From Bacillota bacterium (GTDB lineage: Bacteria > Bacillota > UBA4882 > UBA8346): a stretch of 64,000 nt of DNA. The stretch's first letter is position 1; the number at the start of each line of letters is the position of its first letter. The position numbers and the translations under genes are program-made. The DNA lies in assembly GCA_023417475.1 (NCBI GenBank), contig JAEZFP010000068.1:124001-188000 (forward strand). Direction: 5' to 3'. Of the stretch, positions 1-8,287 are shown piece after piece. The notes beneath the pieces were generated by a model. The model ran no database searches and was not told the DNA's origin. It was given only the letters and a program-made list of their open reading frames with translations.

Positions 1-257
1 TATTCGGCAATAACGCTCTGTACTTTTTCCGCATCGTAACGGATGGCTTCCTGACCGATTCGCGGATCTTTGCCCGCGCCCAAACGGGTGCCGATCCGGA
101 CGCGGTATTCGTTGGGTATAACCTGTAGCGCTGCAAGGTCAACCGGAGAGGTGTTGATCGCAATTGCTTTATAGCCCCGTTTGGCAAACAGATCCGCAAT
201 TTTGCCGCCGCCTTGACCACAACCGATAAAGCCAAACTTAATCCCTTTTTCCTGCAT
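1..257 (-). CDS. FtsZ/tubulin-superfamily GTPase-like protein, N-terminal fragment (runs off the left edge)
   Basis: About 85 N-terminal residues are visible, starting at ATG 257 behind a GGAGG box 9-10 nt upstream. The protein begins with a Rossmann-type strand followed by a glycine-rich GCGQGGGKIADLF loop near residues 11-23 and an AIAINTS strand near residues 32-38. This resembles the nucleotide-binding start of FtsZ/tubulin-like GTPases (GxGxGG type). No neighbour upstream is visible, so its partners are unknown. It does not look like the housekeeping FtsZ, whose N-terminus differs, so a paralogous or phage/plasmid-type tubulin homologue is possible. The C-terminal GTPase T4 signature (GGGTGSG) is outside the window, so the assignment rests on the first loop only. 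Confidence 0.5.
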   Translation of the reverse strand, partial: MQEKGIKFGFIGCGQGGGKIADLFAKRGYKAIAINTSPVDLAALQVIPNEYRVRIGTRLGAGKDPRIGQEAIRYDAEKVQSVIAE

Positions 258-421
258 CCGTTAATAACCTCCAGCGATAGGTTTTTAAAATATAAGACGG
301 AATCAATACATTATGATTTGGGATAAAAATCATGTTCAGATTTATTAGCGAATTTATTTCTAATTTGACTTAAATTTAGAAAATCCTTTTTTTAAAATTA
401 TGTTAATCGTTGTCAAAAAGA

Positions 422-441
422 AAAAGCGGCGCGCCGCTTTT
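422..441 (-). terminator. Rho-independent terminator of pckG
   Basis: A perfect 10-bp inverted repeat (AAAAGCGGCG/CGCCGCTTTT) lies 8 bases after the pckG stop. On the minus strand it is followed by a T-rich run (CTTTTTCTTTTT). Confidence 0.8.
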
Positions 442-448
442 GAAATTT

Positions 449-2221
449 TTAGGACATTATACTAATTTGGGAATATTTTAAAGTTTTTAGTCGTTCGGTC
501 AATTCCGTCATTTCGTTATGGATTGCTGGTGGCAAACGATCAAATTGTTCGAAAAAGGCCTTTTGATTATCCAAGTCGGCGAGCCAGGCGTCAGGATCGA
601 CTTCCAGCAACGAATTCATCGCGGCGGCCGTCACGGTCAAACCGGTCAGATCGATCGCTTCCGGTGTCGGTAGGTATCCGATCGGACTTTTTTGAGCCGC
701 GCCTCGGCCGTTGCAACGTTCCAAAATCCATTGGATAACCCGGAAGTTGTCGCCAAACCCCGGCCAGATAAATTTAGCGTTTTCATCGGTTCGAAACCAA
801 TTCACGTGGAAGATTGGCGGTGGATTGGTCAGGCGTTGACCGATCCGCAACCAATGTCCAAAATAATCGCCCATGTTGTAACCACAGAACGGCAACATCG
901 CCATGGGATCGCGTCTGACAACCCCTACGGCTCCGGTCGCCGCCGAAGTCGTTTCCGAAGCCATTGCCGCTCCGACGTAAACACCGTGTTGCCAATTGTG
1001 AGCCTGATATACCAAAGGAGCTACTTTCGCCCGCCGTCCGCCGAAGATAATTGCCGAGATCGGCACCCCTGCGGGATTTTGCCATTCCGGTGAGATGGAC
1101 GGACAGTTGCGCGCCGGGGCCGTAAAACGGGAATTGGGATGAGCGGCGGCCGTTCCCGATTCGGGAGACCAAGGATTCCCCTGCCAATCCAAGGCCGCCT
1201 GGGGAGGCTCCACACCCATCCCTTCCCACCAAACCGTCCCTTCGGCGGTTAAAGCGACATTGGTGAAGATGGTATCTTTGAGAACCGTCGCTAAGGCGTT
1301 GGGATTAGACTTCGCATTAGTGCCGGGCGCCACTCCGAAAAAACCCGCTTCCGGGTTCATTGCCCAAAGCCGGCCGTCAGGGCCGATCCGCATCCAAGCG
1401 ATATCATCTCCAACCGTCCATACTTTGTATCCTGTAAAACTCTCCGGGGGAATCATCATGGCCAAATTGGTTTTGCCGCAGGCGCTGGGAAATGCAGCGG
1501 CAACATACGAAACATTACCCTGAGGATCTTCAACCCCCAAAATAAGCATATGTTCGGCCATCCAGCCTTCGTGATACCCTAAGTAACTTGCGATCCGAAG
1601 CGCAAAACATTTCTTCCCTAACAAGACATTTCCGCCATAGCCCGACCCAACGCTCCAAATCGTGTTGTCTTCAGGAAAATGACAGATGAAACGCCGCTCG
1701 GGATTTAAATCGGCTTTTGAGTGCAACCCTCTCACAAAATCGGCACTCTCCCCCAATTGTTCAAGGGCCACAGTGCCAATCCGGGTCATAATCCGCATAT
1801 TTAAAACAACATAAATACTATCGGTCAGTTCAATGCCGACTTTACTAAATGGCGAGCCGGGGACTCCCATGATGTAAGGGATGACATACATCATCCTGCC
1901 CGCCATCGCTCCGTCAAAAATCGCGCCAAGTTTTTGATACGCCTCCTCCGGTTGCAGCCAATTGTTGGTCGGACCGGCGTCAGCCTTTTCACGGGTACAA
2001 ATAAATGTCAGATGTTCTACCCGGGCCACATCGTTTTGGGCGGTTCGGTGATACAAACATCCGGGTAATTGGGCTGGATTTAATTCGGTTATCTCTCCGG
2101 CGCCAATCGCTTCCGTTGTCAGACGTTCCCTTTCCGCTTCGGAACCATCGATCCAAACGATATGCTCAGGTTTGGTCATCTCAGCCATTTCATTGACCCA
2201 ATCAAGCACAATTTTGTTCAT
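449..2221 (-). CDS. pckG: Phosphoenolpyruvate carboxykinase (GTP)
   Basis: A 590-residue cytoplasmic enzyme interconverting oxaloacetate and phosphoenolpyruvate with GTP/GDP. Length fits the GTP-dependent family (about 590-620 residues), not the 530-residue ATP family. The kinase-1a/P-loop motif FPSACGKTNLAMM lies near residues 245-257, with GDDIAW following near residue 272. Early residues (IVWIDGSEAE, near 21-30) and the R-loop region (GCLYHR) are also typical. The gene is monocistronic: its own terminator follows, and a consensus sigma-A promoter (TTGACT, 17 nt, TAACAT) lies upstream. The role is gluconeogenic or anaplerotic PEP/oxaloacetate balance. The identification is secure; the physiological direction cannot be told from sequence. 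Confidence 0.95.
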   Translation of the reverse strand: MNKIVLDWVNEMAEMTKPEHIVWIDGSEAERERLTTEAIGAGEITELNPAQLPGCLYHRTAQNDVARVEHLTFICTREKADAGPTNNWLQPEEAYQKLGAIFDGAMAGRMMYVIPYIMGVPGSPFSKVGIELTDSIYVVLNMRIMTRIGTVALEQLGESADFVRGLHSKADLNPERRFICHFPEDNTIWSVGSGYGGNVLLGKKCFALRIASYLGYHEGWMAEHMLILGVEDPQGNVSYVAAAFPSACGKTNLAMMIPPESFTGYKVWTVGDDIAWMRIGPDGRLWAMNPEAGFFGVAPGTNAKSNPNALATVLKDTIFTNVALTAEGTVWWEGMGVEPPQAALDWQGNPWSPESGTAAAHPNSRFTAPARNCPSISPEWQNPAGVPISAIIFGGRRAKVAPLVYQAHNWQHGVYVGAAMASETTSAATGAVGVVRRDPMAMLPFCGYNMGDYFGHWLRIGQRLTNPPPIFHVNWFRTDENAKFIWPGFGDNFRVIQWILERCNGRGAAQKSPIGYLPTPEAIDLTGLTVTAAAMNSLLEVDPDAWLADLDNQKAFFEQFDRLPPAIHNEMTELTERLKTLKYSQISIMS

Positions 2222-2300
2222 TGCGATCCCCTTTCAGACAGGACGAATTGCGTTCGCATTCCACCGCATTAAGTAACCCAAATGCCATTAATCACCAATA

Positions 2301-2329
2301 ATGTTATGTTGTTTCATTGGAAAAGTCAA
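2301..2329 (-). promoter_or_regulatory. Sigma-A promoter of pckG
   Basis: Reading the minus strand, TTGACT (2329-2324) is followed by a 17-nt spacer and TAACAT (2306-2301), about 80 nt upstream of the pckG start. This is a near-consensus vegetative promoter. Confidence 0.7.
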
Positions 2330-2362
2330 ACAAATTCCGCTGTGTATACAGTTCTTTTAAAG

Positions 2363-2371
2363 TTATCCACA
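2363..2371 (+). promoter_or_regulatory. Isolated perfect DnaA box
   Basis: TTATCCACA matches the DnaA box consensus exactly, between the flavodoxin terminator and the pckG promoter. One copy of a 9-mer is expected about once per 130 kb per strand by chance, so a lone site is weak evidence. It is listed because the same box occurs five times in the array at 24743-24939. Confidence 0.3.
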
Positions 2372-2413
2372 AAAAAGACTTGCCATTGAATCATCAATTG
2401 CAAGTCTTTTTTT
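2371..2413 (-). terminator. Rho-independent terminator of the flavodoxin gene
   Basis: AAAAAAGACTTGC and GCAAGTCTTTTTTT form a 12-13 bp stem. The minus-strand transcript of the flavodoxin gene would end in a U-run after the stem. The element is symmetrical enough to act in both directions. Confidence 0.8.
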
Positions 2414-2434
2414 CAAATTATCAAAATGATTGAT

Positions 2435-2935
2435 TTAGAGGGAATTAATCACTTCTTCGGCCCATTGTTGCGCCTTTTCCTCATTTTTTGCGACGGTGTT
2501 TTTCTTTAGCGGAGCGATAAATTCCATTTCACCCCGGAAATCGTTTCCGGATAACGCCGCCTTCATATTTTCGAAGGTCTTGCCCCGTCCACCTTCATTG
2601 CAGCAAAACAGGGCAATTTTTTTGCCGGTTATTTTGACATGCTTAAAGAAGGAGTTGAGTGCCGGAGCAAATGAAAATGCCCAAACCGGTGTGCCAATAA
2701 AAAGCAGATCATAATCATTGGGATTTTGCGTCCACGGTAGTAACTCGGGAGTTTCTTTCATCACCACTTGGCGTCCGCCCCATAAATATTTCATAAAACC
2801 GGTTGCTTTGATCGCGGCGGTTGGTTTTAATTCGAGCAAATCTCCTTGCGTGGCGGTCGCGATCGTCTGAGCGATCAAACGGGTGTTCCCTTCCAACGAG
2901 TAGAATACGACTAACACTTTTTGATTGGTCGACAT
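2435..2935 (-). CDS. Flavodoxin-family protein
   Basis: A 166-residue flavodoxin-fold protein, presumably binding FMN and acting as a cytoplasmic electron carrier or NAD(P)H-dependent reductase. The N-terminus shows a beta strand (VLVVFYS) followed by the phosphate-binding loop SLEGNTRLIA near residues 13-22. A GTPVWAFSFAPAL segment near residue 80 is typical of the second FMN loop in the flavodoxin_4 group. The start ATG 2935 has a GGAGGG box seven bases upstream. The gene appears monocistronic. Its partner reductase cannot be inferred from the neighbours. Confidence 0.85.
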   Translation of the reverse strand: MSTNQKVLVVFYSLEGNTRLIAQTIATATQGDLLELKPTAAIKATGFMKYLWGGRQVVMKETPELLPWTQNPNDYDLLFIGTPVWAFSFAPALNSFFKHVKITGKKIALFCCNEGGRGKTFENMKAALSGNDFRGEMEFIAPLKKNTVAKNEEKAQQWAEEVINSL

Positions 2936-3022
2936 CTTTATCCCTCCGTTTTCGAATCATTATTAAAACGTCACCCGAAGCAGGTAGCGTTTAAAAATGC
3001 CGTGCCGAAAACCGCTGCCCGG

Positions 3023-3051
3023 TTTTAACTTTCGAAAGTAAATGGTATAAT
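3023..3051 (+). promoter_or_regulatory. Probable sigma-A promoter of the LOG-family gene
   Basis: A perfect TATAAT (3046-3051) is preceded at 17 nt by TTTTAA. A short hairpin (AAAACCG/CGGTTTT, 3008-3026) overlaps the -35 side. It lies 35 nt upstream of the chosen start. Confidence 0.55.
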
Positions 3052-3086
3052 AGCTCTTGATATCGTGCGAAAGGATACCGCTCAAA

Positions 3087-3680
3087 ATGAATAAAGTCAT
3101 TTGCGTTTATAGTTCTTCAAGTTCGGCCATTTCCGCCGAGTATTTTCAAGTCGCCGCCGCGTTGGGACAAGCAATATCCCGGCGTGGCGATACCATGCTT
3201 TATGGCGGCGGATTGAATGGTTTAATGGGTGCTGTCGCGAAAGCCGTCCATCAGACGGGCGGCCGTGTCGTCGGTGTGATTCCCGAAGCACTGAACGTAC
3301 CGGGGGTAGTATATGAAAACTGTGACGAGCTGATTATCACCCAAACCTTGCGCGAACGAAAAGCGATTATGGACCAGCGTTCCGAGGCGTTTATCGCCTT
3401 ACCCGGCGGTTATGGAACGTTGGAAGAATTACTGGAAATCATCACCTTAAAACAACTCCGGCATCATCAAAAACCAATTGTCATTATCAATAGCAACGGG
3501 TTTTACGACTGGCTTCTGAAACAGTTTGAACAGATCATCAGCGAACGCTTTGCCAAGCCGGAATCTGAACAACTCTATTATACCACCGACACGGTTCAGG
3601 GAGCGCTAGATTATATCGAACACTATCAACCGTTTCAATTTACCGAAAAATGGCTAACTGATGTCGCGCCACCTGAATAA
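3087..3680 (+). CDS. LOG-family protein (probable cytokinin riboside 5'-monophosphate phosphoribohydrolase)
   Basis: A 197-residue Rossmann-like protein of the TIGR00730/LOG family, whose characterised members hydrolyse nucleoside 5'-monophosphates to base and ribose phosphate. The diagnostic PGGYGTLEE motif is near residues 104-112, and an RERKAIM segment precedes it. The N-terminus VICVYSSSS is the usual first strand. The ATG at 3087 is chosen because an AAAGGA box lies about 10 nt upstream; an in-frame TTG at 3057 has none. The gene stands alone on the plus strand among minus-strand genes. Substrate preference is not visible. Confidence 0.85.
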   Translation: MNKVICVYSSSSSAISAEYFQVAAALGQAISRRGDTMLYGGGLNGLMGAVAKAVHQTGGRVVGVIPEALNVPGVVYENCDELIITQTLRERKAIMDQRSEAFIALPGGYGTLEELLEIITLKQLRHHQKPIVIINSNGFYDWLLKQFEQIISERFAKPESEQLYYTTDTVQGALDYIEHYQPFQFTEKWLTDVAPPE

Positions 3681-3695
3681 GTAATGGATAGTTCC

Positions 3696-4211
3696 CTATA
3701 AAAAACGTTCGAAACGTTCTTTCTTAACTTTACAAATCGGACAAACTTCAGGTGGATTTTCACGCGCGCATAAATAACCGCAAACAGCACAACGCCAAAC
3801 CGGATAAGGCAAAGTCTGCTTGATTTCTTGAGACGCCGCCGCGATTGCCTGTGCTTTATTTTGTTGCGCTTGAACCCGTCGTTCGGGGATTGATTGCGCG
3901 GTCCGCGCGCCGGCGCTAACCTTGTCCGATACGTATAACGCGCAATAACAACTGTCGTAGTCATGAAGATCCGGATCCCGGTAATCACAAGGACATACGA
4001 TATCCCGGTCTTGATCCGCGACGCCTTCAGCCAATCGGCAAGGACAGGCCGGGTAACCGTACCGTTCGGTATTGAGAATTAAACCTTCAATCAAAGCATA
4101 CGTAAAATCCAAATCCGGATTGAGATGATAGCCGGAACTTTCCGCTTCCTCTCGCAACTTTTGACAATAAGCTATCACGTCCGGACGAGTTAGTTCCGAA
4201 TTACTCAACAC
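3696..4211 (-). CDS. Ferredoxin-thioredoxin reductase catalytic domain fused to rubredoxin
   Basis: A 171-residue redox protein in two parts. Residues about 1-110 match the beta (catalytic) subunit of ferredoxin:thioredoxin reductase, with a CPC-CPC-CYC cysteine pattern that carries a 4Fe-4S cluster and the redox-active disulfide. The C-terminus is a rubredoxin-type iron site (CAVCGY ... CPICK) in the last 40 residues. GTG 4211 is chosen because GCGGAGG lies 6 nt upstream; the gene then overlaps the glutaredoxin-like gene by 11 bp. Known FTR enzymes reduce thioredoxin- or glutaredoxin-like disulfides with ferredoxin. Here the partner is probably the overlapping gene, with the fused rubredoxin as an electron donor (inference). 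Confidence 0.85.
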   Translation of the reverse strand: MLSNSELTRPDVIAYCQKLREEAESSGYHLNPDLDFTYALIEGLILNTERYGYPACPCRLAEGVADQDRDIVCPCDYRDPDLHDYDSCYCALYVSDKVSAGARTAQSIPERRVQAQQNKAQAIAAASQEIKQTLPYPVWRCAVCGYLCARENPPEVCPICKVKKERFERFL

Positions 4212-4488
4212 CAAGAACCTCCGCAATCTCTGCTTCTTTATAGCCGATAATACTCCGTTGTTCATTAATCACCATCGTCGGAAAAGAACGGTCCGGATTC
4301 CATTTTAACAGTTCGACGACGGCCGCTTCCTTCGCAACGTCGGATAGGCGATCAAGTTCAATATAGCTATAGGCCACGCCCAATCGCTCTAACAATTGTT
4401 TGGTTTTCCGACACCAGATGCAAGTGCTCAAAGTGTATAAAAGAATTTCGCCACGATCTTTCCCTGGGATATGTTGAATGTTTTCCAT
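4201..4488 (-). CDS. Glutaredoxin-like protein
   Basis: A 95-residue thioredoxin-fold protein with the active-site motif TCIWCRK near residues 21-27 and a cis-proline FPTM segment near residue 70. The fold order (YTLSTCIWC, YSYIELD, FPTMVI) is typical of small glutaredoxins. The start ATG 4488 has a CGGAGG box 8 nt upstream. It is the first gene of a two-gene operon with the FTR-rubredoxin fusion, which it overlaps. In organisms with FTR-like reductases such glutaredoxins can be reduced by the FTR rather than by glutathione; this is inferred here. Confidence 0.85.
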   Translation of the reverse strand: MENIQHIPGKDRGEILLYTLSTCIWCRKTKQLLERLGVAYSYIELDRLSDVAKEAAVVELLKWNPDRSFPTMVINEQRSIIGYKEAEIAEVLGVE

Positions 4489-4623
4489 CGGAGTCCTCCG
4501 TAATTTAAGAATTGCTATATTTGACAGTCCGCGTCTGCCCGACCGCTACTCGATTTTCTAAAGAATTATCCAATCGTGTCCCTTTTGTATAATTCTTTAA
4601 CTATCGGCGGAGTTCCTGTCTCG

Positions 4624-5499
4624 CTATTTATCTTTTATTTTTTGGTCCCGGTCTTGATTTCCCAACCAAGCGACGAGTCCGCCTCCCACGCCAATTAACA
4701 ACGCCCCGAGCGCTTCCGGTCCGGTTAACGTTTCACCTAACCCCACCATACCGAAGAACGCGGCAAAAACCATCGTGGTCATCGACAGGATCGATCCCGA
4801 TGACGCACTGCAGTACTTATAAGCGGAAGTCATTGTAACTTGCGCTACCAATCCCAAAACCGCAGTGGCAAATAAATACCACCAGGCGAGGGGGTTCGGC
4901 CACACCCATTCCGGAATGGCGAAAAAGAACGAAGCCACCAATCCGAATAAACTCAAATAAAAAAACACCGTCCAGGCCGGTTCGCCGTTCTTCCGTAATT
5001 CCCGGACAATAACTATGGCGAAACCGGAGATGACTCCGGAAGCCAATCCTAAAAGATCAGGCCAGAACAACTGCTGAAAATCGGGATGAATTAAAAACCC
5101 CACTCCAACCCAGGCAATGATCAAACTAAACCAGGTTGAGGAGGGCACCTTTTCTTTCAATGCCAATACCGCGATTAAGGTTGCAAAAATCGGATAAGTA
5201 TTGTTTAGAACCGTACTATTGGTGAGCGATCCGCCGGCGATCGCCATAAAATATAAAATAATCGCGCTACCACCGAATACTCCGCGGGCAATCAAGAGAT
5301 CGCGGCGGGTCGCTTTTAAATCAACCCGGCCGAATGCAGCCAGGATTATGGCAACAATTACGCCTAACAAAAACCGAAAAAAAACAACCTCCGATCCGGG
5401 AATTGTTGCGGACGCTAATTTCGCAAAATAGGCCATGACCGCAAAACAAAATGCCGAAAAAAGCATCTGAATCGGTCCTTTAACCAATGACTGACGCAA
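4624..5499 (-). CDS. EamA-family (DMT superfamily) membrane transporter
   Basis: A 291-residue integral membrane protein made of two EamA repeats, about residues 10-140 and 150-280, with roughly ten hydrophobic helices. The first repeat ends with the FATLIAVLALKEKV pattern and the second with a FGMVGLGETLTG pattern, both typical of the drug/metabolite transporter fold. The substrate cannot be predicted; family members export amino acids, nucleosides or drugs. The TTG at 5499 keeps a short positively charged N-terminus before helix 1 and has an AGAGG box 10 nt away. ATG 5466 with AAAGGA is an alternative. Confidence 0.85.
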   Translation of the reverse strand: MRQSLVKGPIQMLFSAFCFAVMAYFAKLASATIPGSEVVFFRFLLGVIVAIILAAFGRVDLKATRRDLLIARGVFGGSAIILYFMAIAGGSLTNSTVLNNTYPIFATLIAVLALKEKVPSSTWFSLIIAWVGVGFLIHPDFQQLFWPDLLGLASGVISGFAIVIVRELRKNGEPAWTVFFYLSLFGLVASFFFAIPEWVWPNPLAWWYLFATAVLGLVAQVTMTSAYKYCSASSGSILSMTTMVFAAFFGMVGLGETLTGPEALGALLIGVGGGLVAWLGNQDRDQKIKDK

Positions 5500-5636
5500 A
5501 AAAAAAACCTCTTTTCCAAATTGTCGCTACTCGTATCTATCCGCTGCCGCTTGGCAGGGTTAATTGTATTGTAACACAGGCATTTCAATCTGGATACACC
5601 AGTAAACCTGATTGCTATGTGAAAAAGTATCGCAAA

Positions 5637-5668
5637 TAAAAAAAGCACCCGGGCCAATAACCGGGTGC
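5637..5668 (-). terminator. Rho-independent terminator of the GH4 gene
   Basis: GCACCCGG (5645-5652) pairs with CCGGGTGC (5661-5668). On the minus strand the stem is followed by seven to eight T residues. Confidence 0.85.
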
Positions 5669-5711
5669 GATATGGGGAAGGTGTGGGATTGAACGCAAAA
5701 CGTTTAAATAT

Positions 5712-7100
5712 TTAAATATTCCAACCTGGCAAGTATTCTTTGGTATTCTGCAGCATTTGGTGGAATAAGGCTTTGGCGTCTTTTAAACCGATGGTAACCA
5801 ACGGATCATTGACAAACGCTTGGAACGCTAAATCTTTGTCTTTTCGTAACGCCGCTTTGATAATGGTTTCTTGGTTATAAACATGGCGTACTACCAGACC
5901 GTTGACCCCTTCCGGCATTTTACCGGCTACCACCGGACGAATGCTGTTGCGGCTGAAATAAGCATTCGTCTCAACCACGGCGCCTTGCGGAACTCCAGCC
6001 AATTGTCCTTCATTCGGTAAATTGACGTTGGTTACAATGTCTTCCAATCCAAGCAATGCTTTGATTTGACGGACTCCTTCTTCGCCGGAGTGTACGATTT
6101 CCATTGCTTTTGCTCCGCTAATAACTTCTTTCCGCGTTTGATTCTGTTTTTCCAAACGATTAATCCGGTATTCAAGGGTAGTAATATTAAACTTCCATTC
6201 CCGGATGGTTTCGGGATCTTTGAGATACCACGGCGGGCAAAATTCGGCTAAATGCCGATCTCCAGCAGCGCCAATCAACCCATACCGTTTAAATAGATCA
6301 AATTTCACTCGGTGCATATATCGGAACGGGCTTTGTTGCCAAGTTTCTTCGTCAGGGATTTGGAAACCGGTTTCGTAATATTTATCGGCAAATTCACGGT
6401 ACAAGGGGAAAAGATCAATTTCTTGATAAGTAGCCTTGTCAAACCAAGTAAAATGATTGATCCCCAAAACGTTGACTTTGATATCTTCCCGAGCAATGCC
6501 TGATAAGCCTTGCATCTCCTCTACCATTGCCGCTAAGAGTTTCTGGGTGTTGAAAACCTCATGACAGCATCCAAAGGCCTTTATCTGCGGGAATACCTCA
6601 TAAAGTGTCCGTGTGCATAAGGTCATAGGGTTGGTGTAGTTGATAACCCAAGCATTGGGACAGTGCTGTTTAATATTTTCAGCAAAACCGACATAAAGCG
6701 GGATGGTCCGCAATGAACGCATTAAACCGCCCGGCCCGACCGTATCGCCCACCGATTGATAAATCCCGTATTTTTCCGGAGCGTGAACATCGGAGATCAT
6801 CTCTTGGAAAGTACCCGGTAAAATCGATAAAATAACAAAATCGACACCAGTCAAAGCTTCCTCAATCGTTTGCACCGCACGATATTGCCATTTCCCCGGC
6901 GCGTCGTCCCGAGTCAGTAACGAATTGCCCATCGTTTCGTTTTCTTCGGCTGCGGTTAAATTAATGTCGTAAAGCCGGACGGTTCCTGATAGATTTGGTT
7001 CCAACGCCAAGTCCGCCATCAAGCGCCACGCCCATAAACGGGAACCTCCGCCGATGTAAGCGATTTGAATGTCGGATACTTTTTTCTCCTGAAAATTCAT
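5712..7100 (-). CDS. lplD: Glycoside hydrolase family 4 alpha-galacturonidase
   Basis: A 462-residue cytoplasmic enzyme of GH4, a family that uses NAD+ and Mn2+ in a redox-elimination mechanism. The NAD-binding Rossmann start is IAYIGGGSRLW near residues 13-23. The metal/active-site motif is CCHEVF near residue 185, containing the CHEV signature that distinguishes alpha-galacturonidases (LplD type) from GH4 glucosidases (CN), galactosidases (CHS) and glucuronidases (CHG). GINHFTW follows near residue 210 and carries the second metal ligand. The gene is divergent from an AraC-type regulator, which suggests induction by a pectin breakdown product. The window also encodes a PL9 pectate lyase. 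Specificity is inferred from the motif. Confidence 0.8.
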   Translation of the reverse strand: MNFQEKKVSDIQIAYIGGGSRLWAWRLMADLALEPNLSGTVRLYDINLTAAEENETMGNSLLTRDDAPGKWQYRAVQTIEEALTGVDFVILSILPGTFQEMISDVHAPEKYGIYQSVGDTVGPGGLMRSLRTIPLYVGFAENIKQHCPNAWVINYTNPMTLCTRTLYEVFPQIKAFGCCHEVFNTQKLLAAMVEEMQGLSGIAREDIKVNVLGINHFTWFDKATYQEIDLFPLYREFADKYYETGFQIPDEETWQQSPFRYMHRVKFDLFKRYGLIGAAGDRHLAEFCPPWYLKDPETIREWKFNITTLEYRINRLEKQNQTRKEVISGAKAMEIVHSGEEGVRQIKALLGLEDIVTNVNLPNEGQLAGVPQGAVVETNAYFSRNSIRPVVAGKMPEGVNGLVVRHVYNQETIIKAALRKDKDLAFQAFVNDPLVTIGLKDAKALFHQMLQNTKEYLPGWNI

Positions 7101-7247
7101 TCGTCAGCCACCTCTGCTTTATACAAGATTGATTATTACGGTTGGTTAGCGGTAGTAAATTGGACTTCTATAATGTATTGTACAGCAACTTTAATGGAAA
7201 ATCAGTACATATATTGTTTGATTTTCTTCATTTTAGACATTTTTTGC

Positions 7248-7276
7248 TTTACCTTTGTTTGATTTTTCGATAAAAT
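7248..7276 (+). promoter_or_regulatory. Possible promoter of the AraC-type gene
   Basis: TTTACC, a 17-nt spacer and TAAAAT lie 20 nt upstream of the AraC start, in the 195-bp divergent gap shared with the GH4 gene. The -35 matches only moderately. Confidence 0.35.
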
Positions 7277-7295
7277 TAGAACAGGTGATGTATTT

Positions 7296-8162
7296 ATGGC
7301 AGATCAAAACGGACTTCATTTACCTCCCTGTTCATTCTGGGTTGAATATCGTCAACGGGCAGAACCATTTAATATGCCGCTTAATCATTATCATAATTCG
7401 TATGAAATATATTATTTGGTCTCTGGCGAACGTTACTACTTTATCAAGGAAAAAACCTACCATGTGATCAAAGGCGATTTTGTGCTGATCAACTACAGCG
7501 AACTTCATAAGACTTCAGCTGTTCCGGGCGCTTCATCCCATGAACGGATTCTTATCCAGTTTTCCCCTGAGCATCTGGAGGTTTTAAACAACCTCATCGG
7601 TAGCGTCGATCTACTCGCTTGCTTTCATTCGGATATCAATGTGATCCGGCTGGATTTTAAAGAACGAAGCGAACTTGAGCGGCTGCTGTTCCGGATTGTT
7701 GATGAATTTCAGAAAATGAATACCGATTCGCTGCTTTATCAAAATGTGTTACTGGTCGAACTGTTAATTTTACTGAACCGTCAGGTAATTAAAGCTCCAA
7801 TCATCAATCCCGGGGTTAACGATCCTTCCTATGAGAAGATTTACCCCATCGTACGCTACATTAACGAACACTATATGGAAGATGTGACCCTCTCTTCGTT
7901 GTCCCAACGGTTTTATATCAGTATTTTTCATCTAAGCCGGACTTTTAAAAAAGTAACCGGTTTCTCGTTGGTCGAATATCTAAATAATGTACGGACTCGA
8001 GAAGCTCAAAATTTGTTGCGTAATACCAAATTGAACGTAACTCAAATTACCGAACAAGTTGGCTTTGGCAGTTTGACCCATTTTGAAAGAGTCTTTAAAG
8101 GTTTAACCGGTCTGTCCCCCTTAAAATACCGGCAAGCCGTTTTGAAGAAAAACGGCCAGTAA
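7296..8162 (+). CDS. AraC-family transcriptional regulator
   Basis: A 288-residue regulator. The N-terminal half has a cupin-like sensor (HYHNSYEIYYLVSG near residues 30-44, HVIKGDFVLIN near 58-68). The C-terminal 100 residues hold two helix-turn-helix motifs typical of AraC/XylS (FHLSRTFKKVTG and ITEQVGFGSLTHFERVFKGLTG). ATG 7296 is preceded by AGGTGA. It is divergent from the alpha-galacturonidase gene, so it probably activates that gene in response to a uronic-acid metabolite (inference). Its TAA stop at 8160-8162 lies inside the target-site duplication of the inserted 119-bp element. Confidence 0.9.
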   Translation: MADQNGLHLPPCSFWVEYRQRAEPFNMPLNHYHNSYEIYYLVSGERYYFIKEKTYHVIKGDFVLINYSELHKTSAVPGASSHERILIQFSPEHLEVLNNLIGSVDLLACFHSDINVIRLDFKERSELERLLFRIVDEFQKMNTDSLLYQNVLLVELLILLNRQVIKAPIINPGVNDPSYEKIYPIVRYINEHYMEDVTLSSLSQRFYISIFHLSRTFKKVTGFSLVEYLNNVRTREAQNLLRNTKLNVTQITEQVGFGSLTHFERVFKGLTGLSPLKYRQAVLKKNGQ

Positions 8163-8167
8163 AAAAC

Positions 8168-8286
8168 CAAGCCACTGAAAAACCTCCGCTCTGAAAGATT
8201 GACCTACAATATATAGTGATAAGCTTGTTTTAGGCTATCAATATATTGTAGGTCAATGTTATTTCGAGCAGTTTTTCAGTGGCCTC
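8168..8286. mobile_element. 119-bp MITE-like hairpin element, copy 1
   Basis: This element is nearly identical to copy 2 at 44936-45054. Both ends carry the inverted repeat GCCACTGAAAAAC, and internal arms (GACCTACAATATAT and its complement) allow a long hairpin. It is flanked by the direct repeat TAAAAAAC (8160-8167 and 8287-8294), which looks like an 8-bp target duplication. Joining the flanks restores a terminator stem directly after the AraC stop codon. There is no coding capacity, so it would need a transposase in trans. Eight or so differences separate the copies, including one compensatory pair. Confidence 0.8.
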
Positions 8287-8287
8287 T

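Noticed and set aside
692..1093. Frames opposite pckG
   Set aside because: They are antisense shadows of a strongly conserved gene with no start signals.
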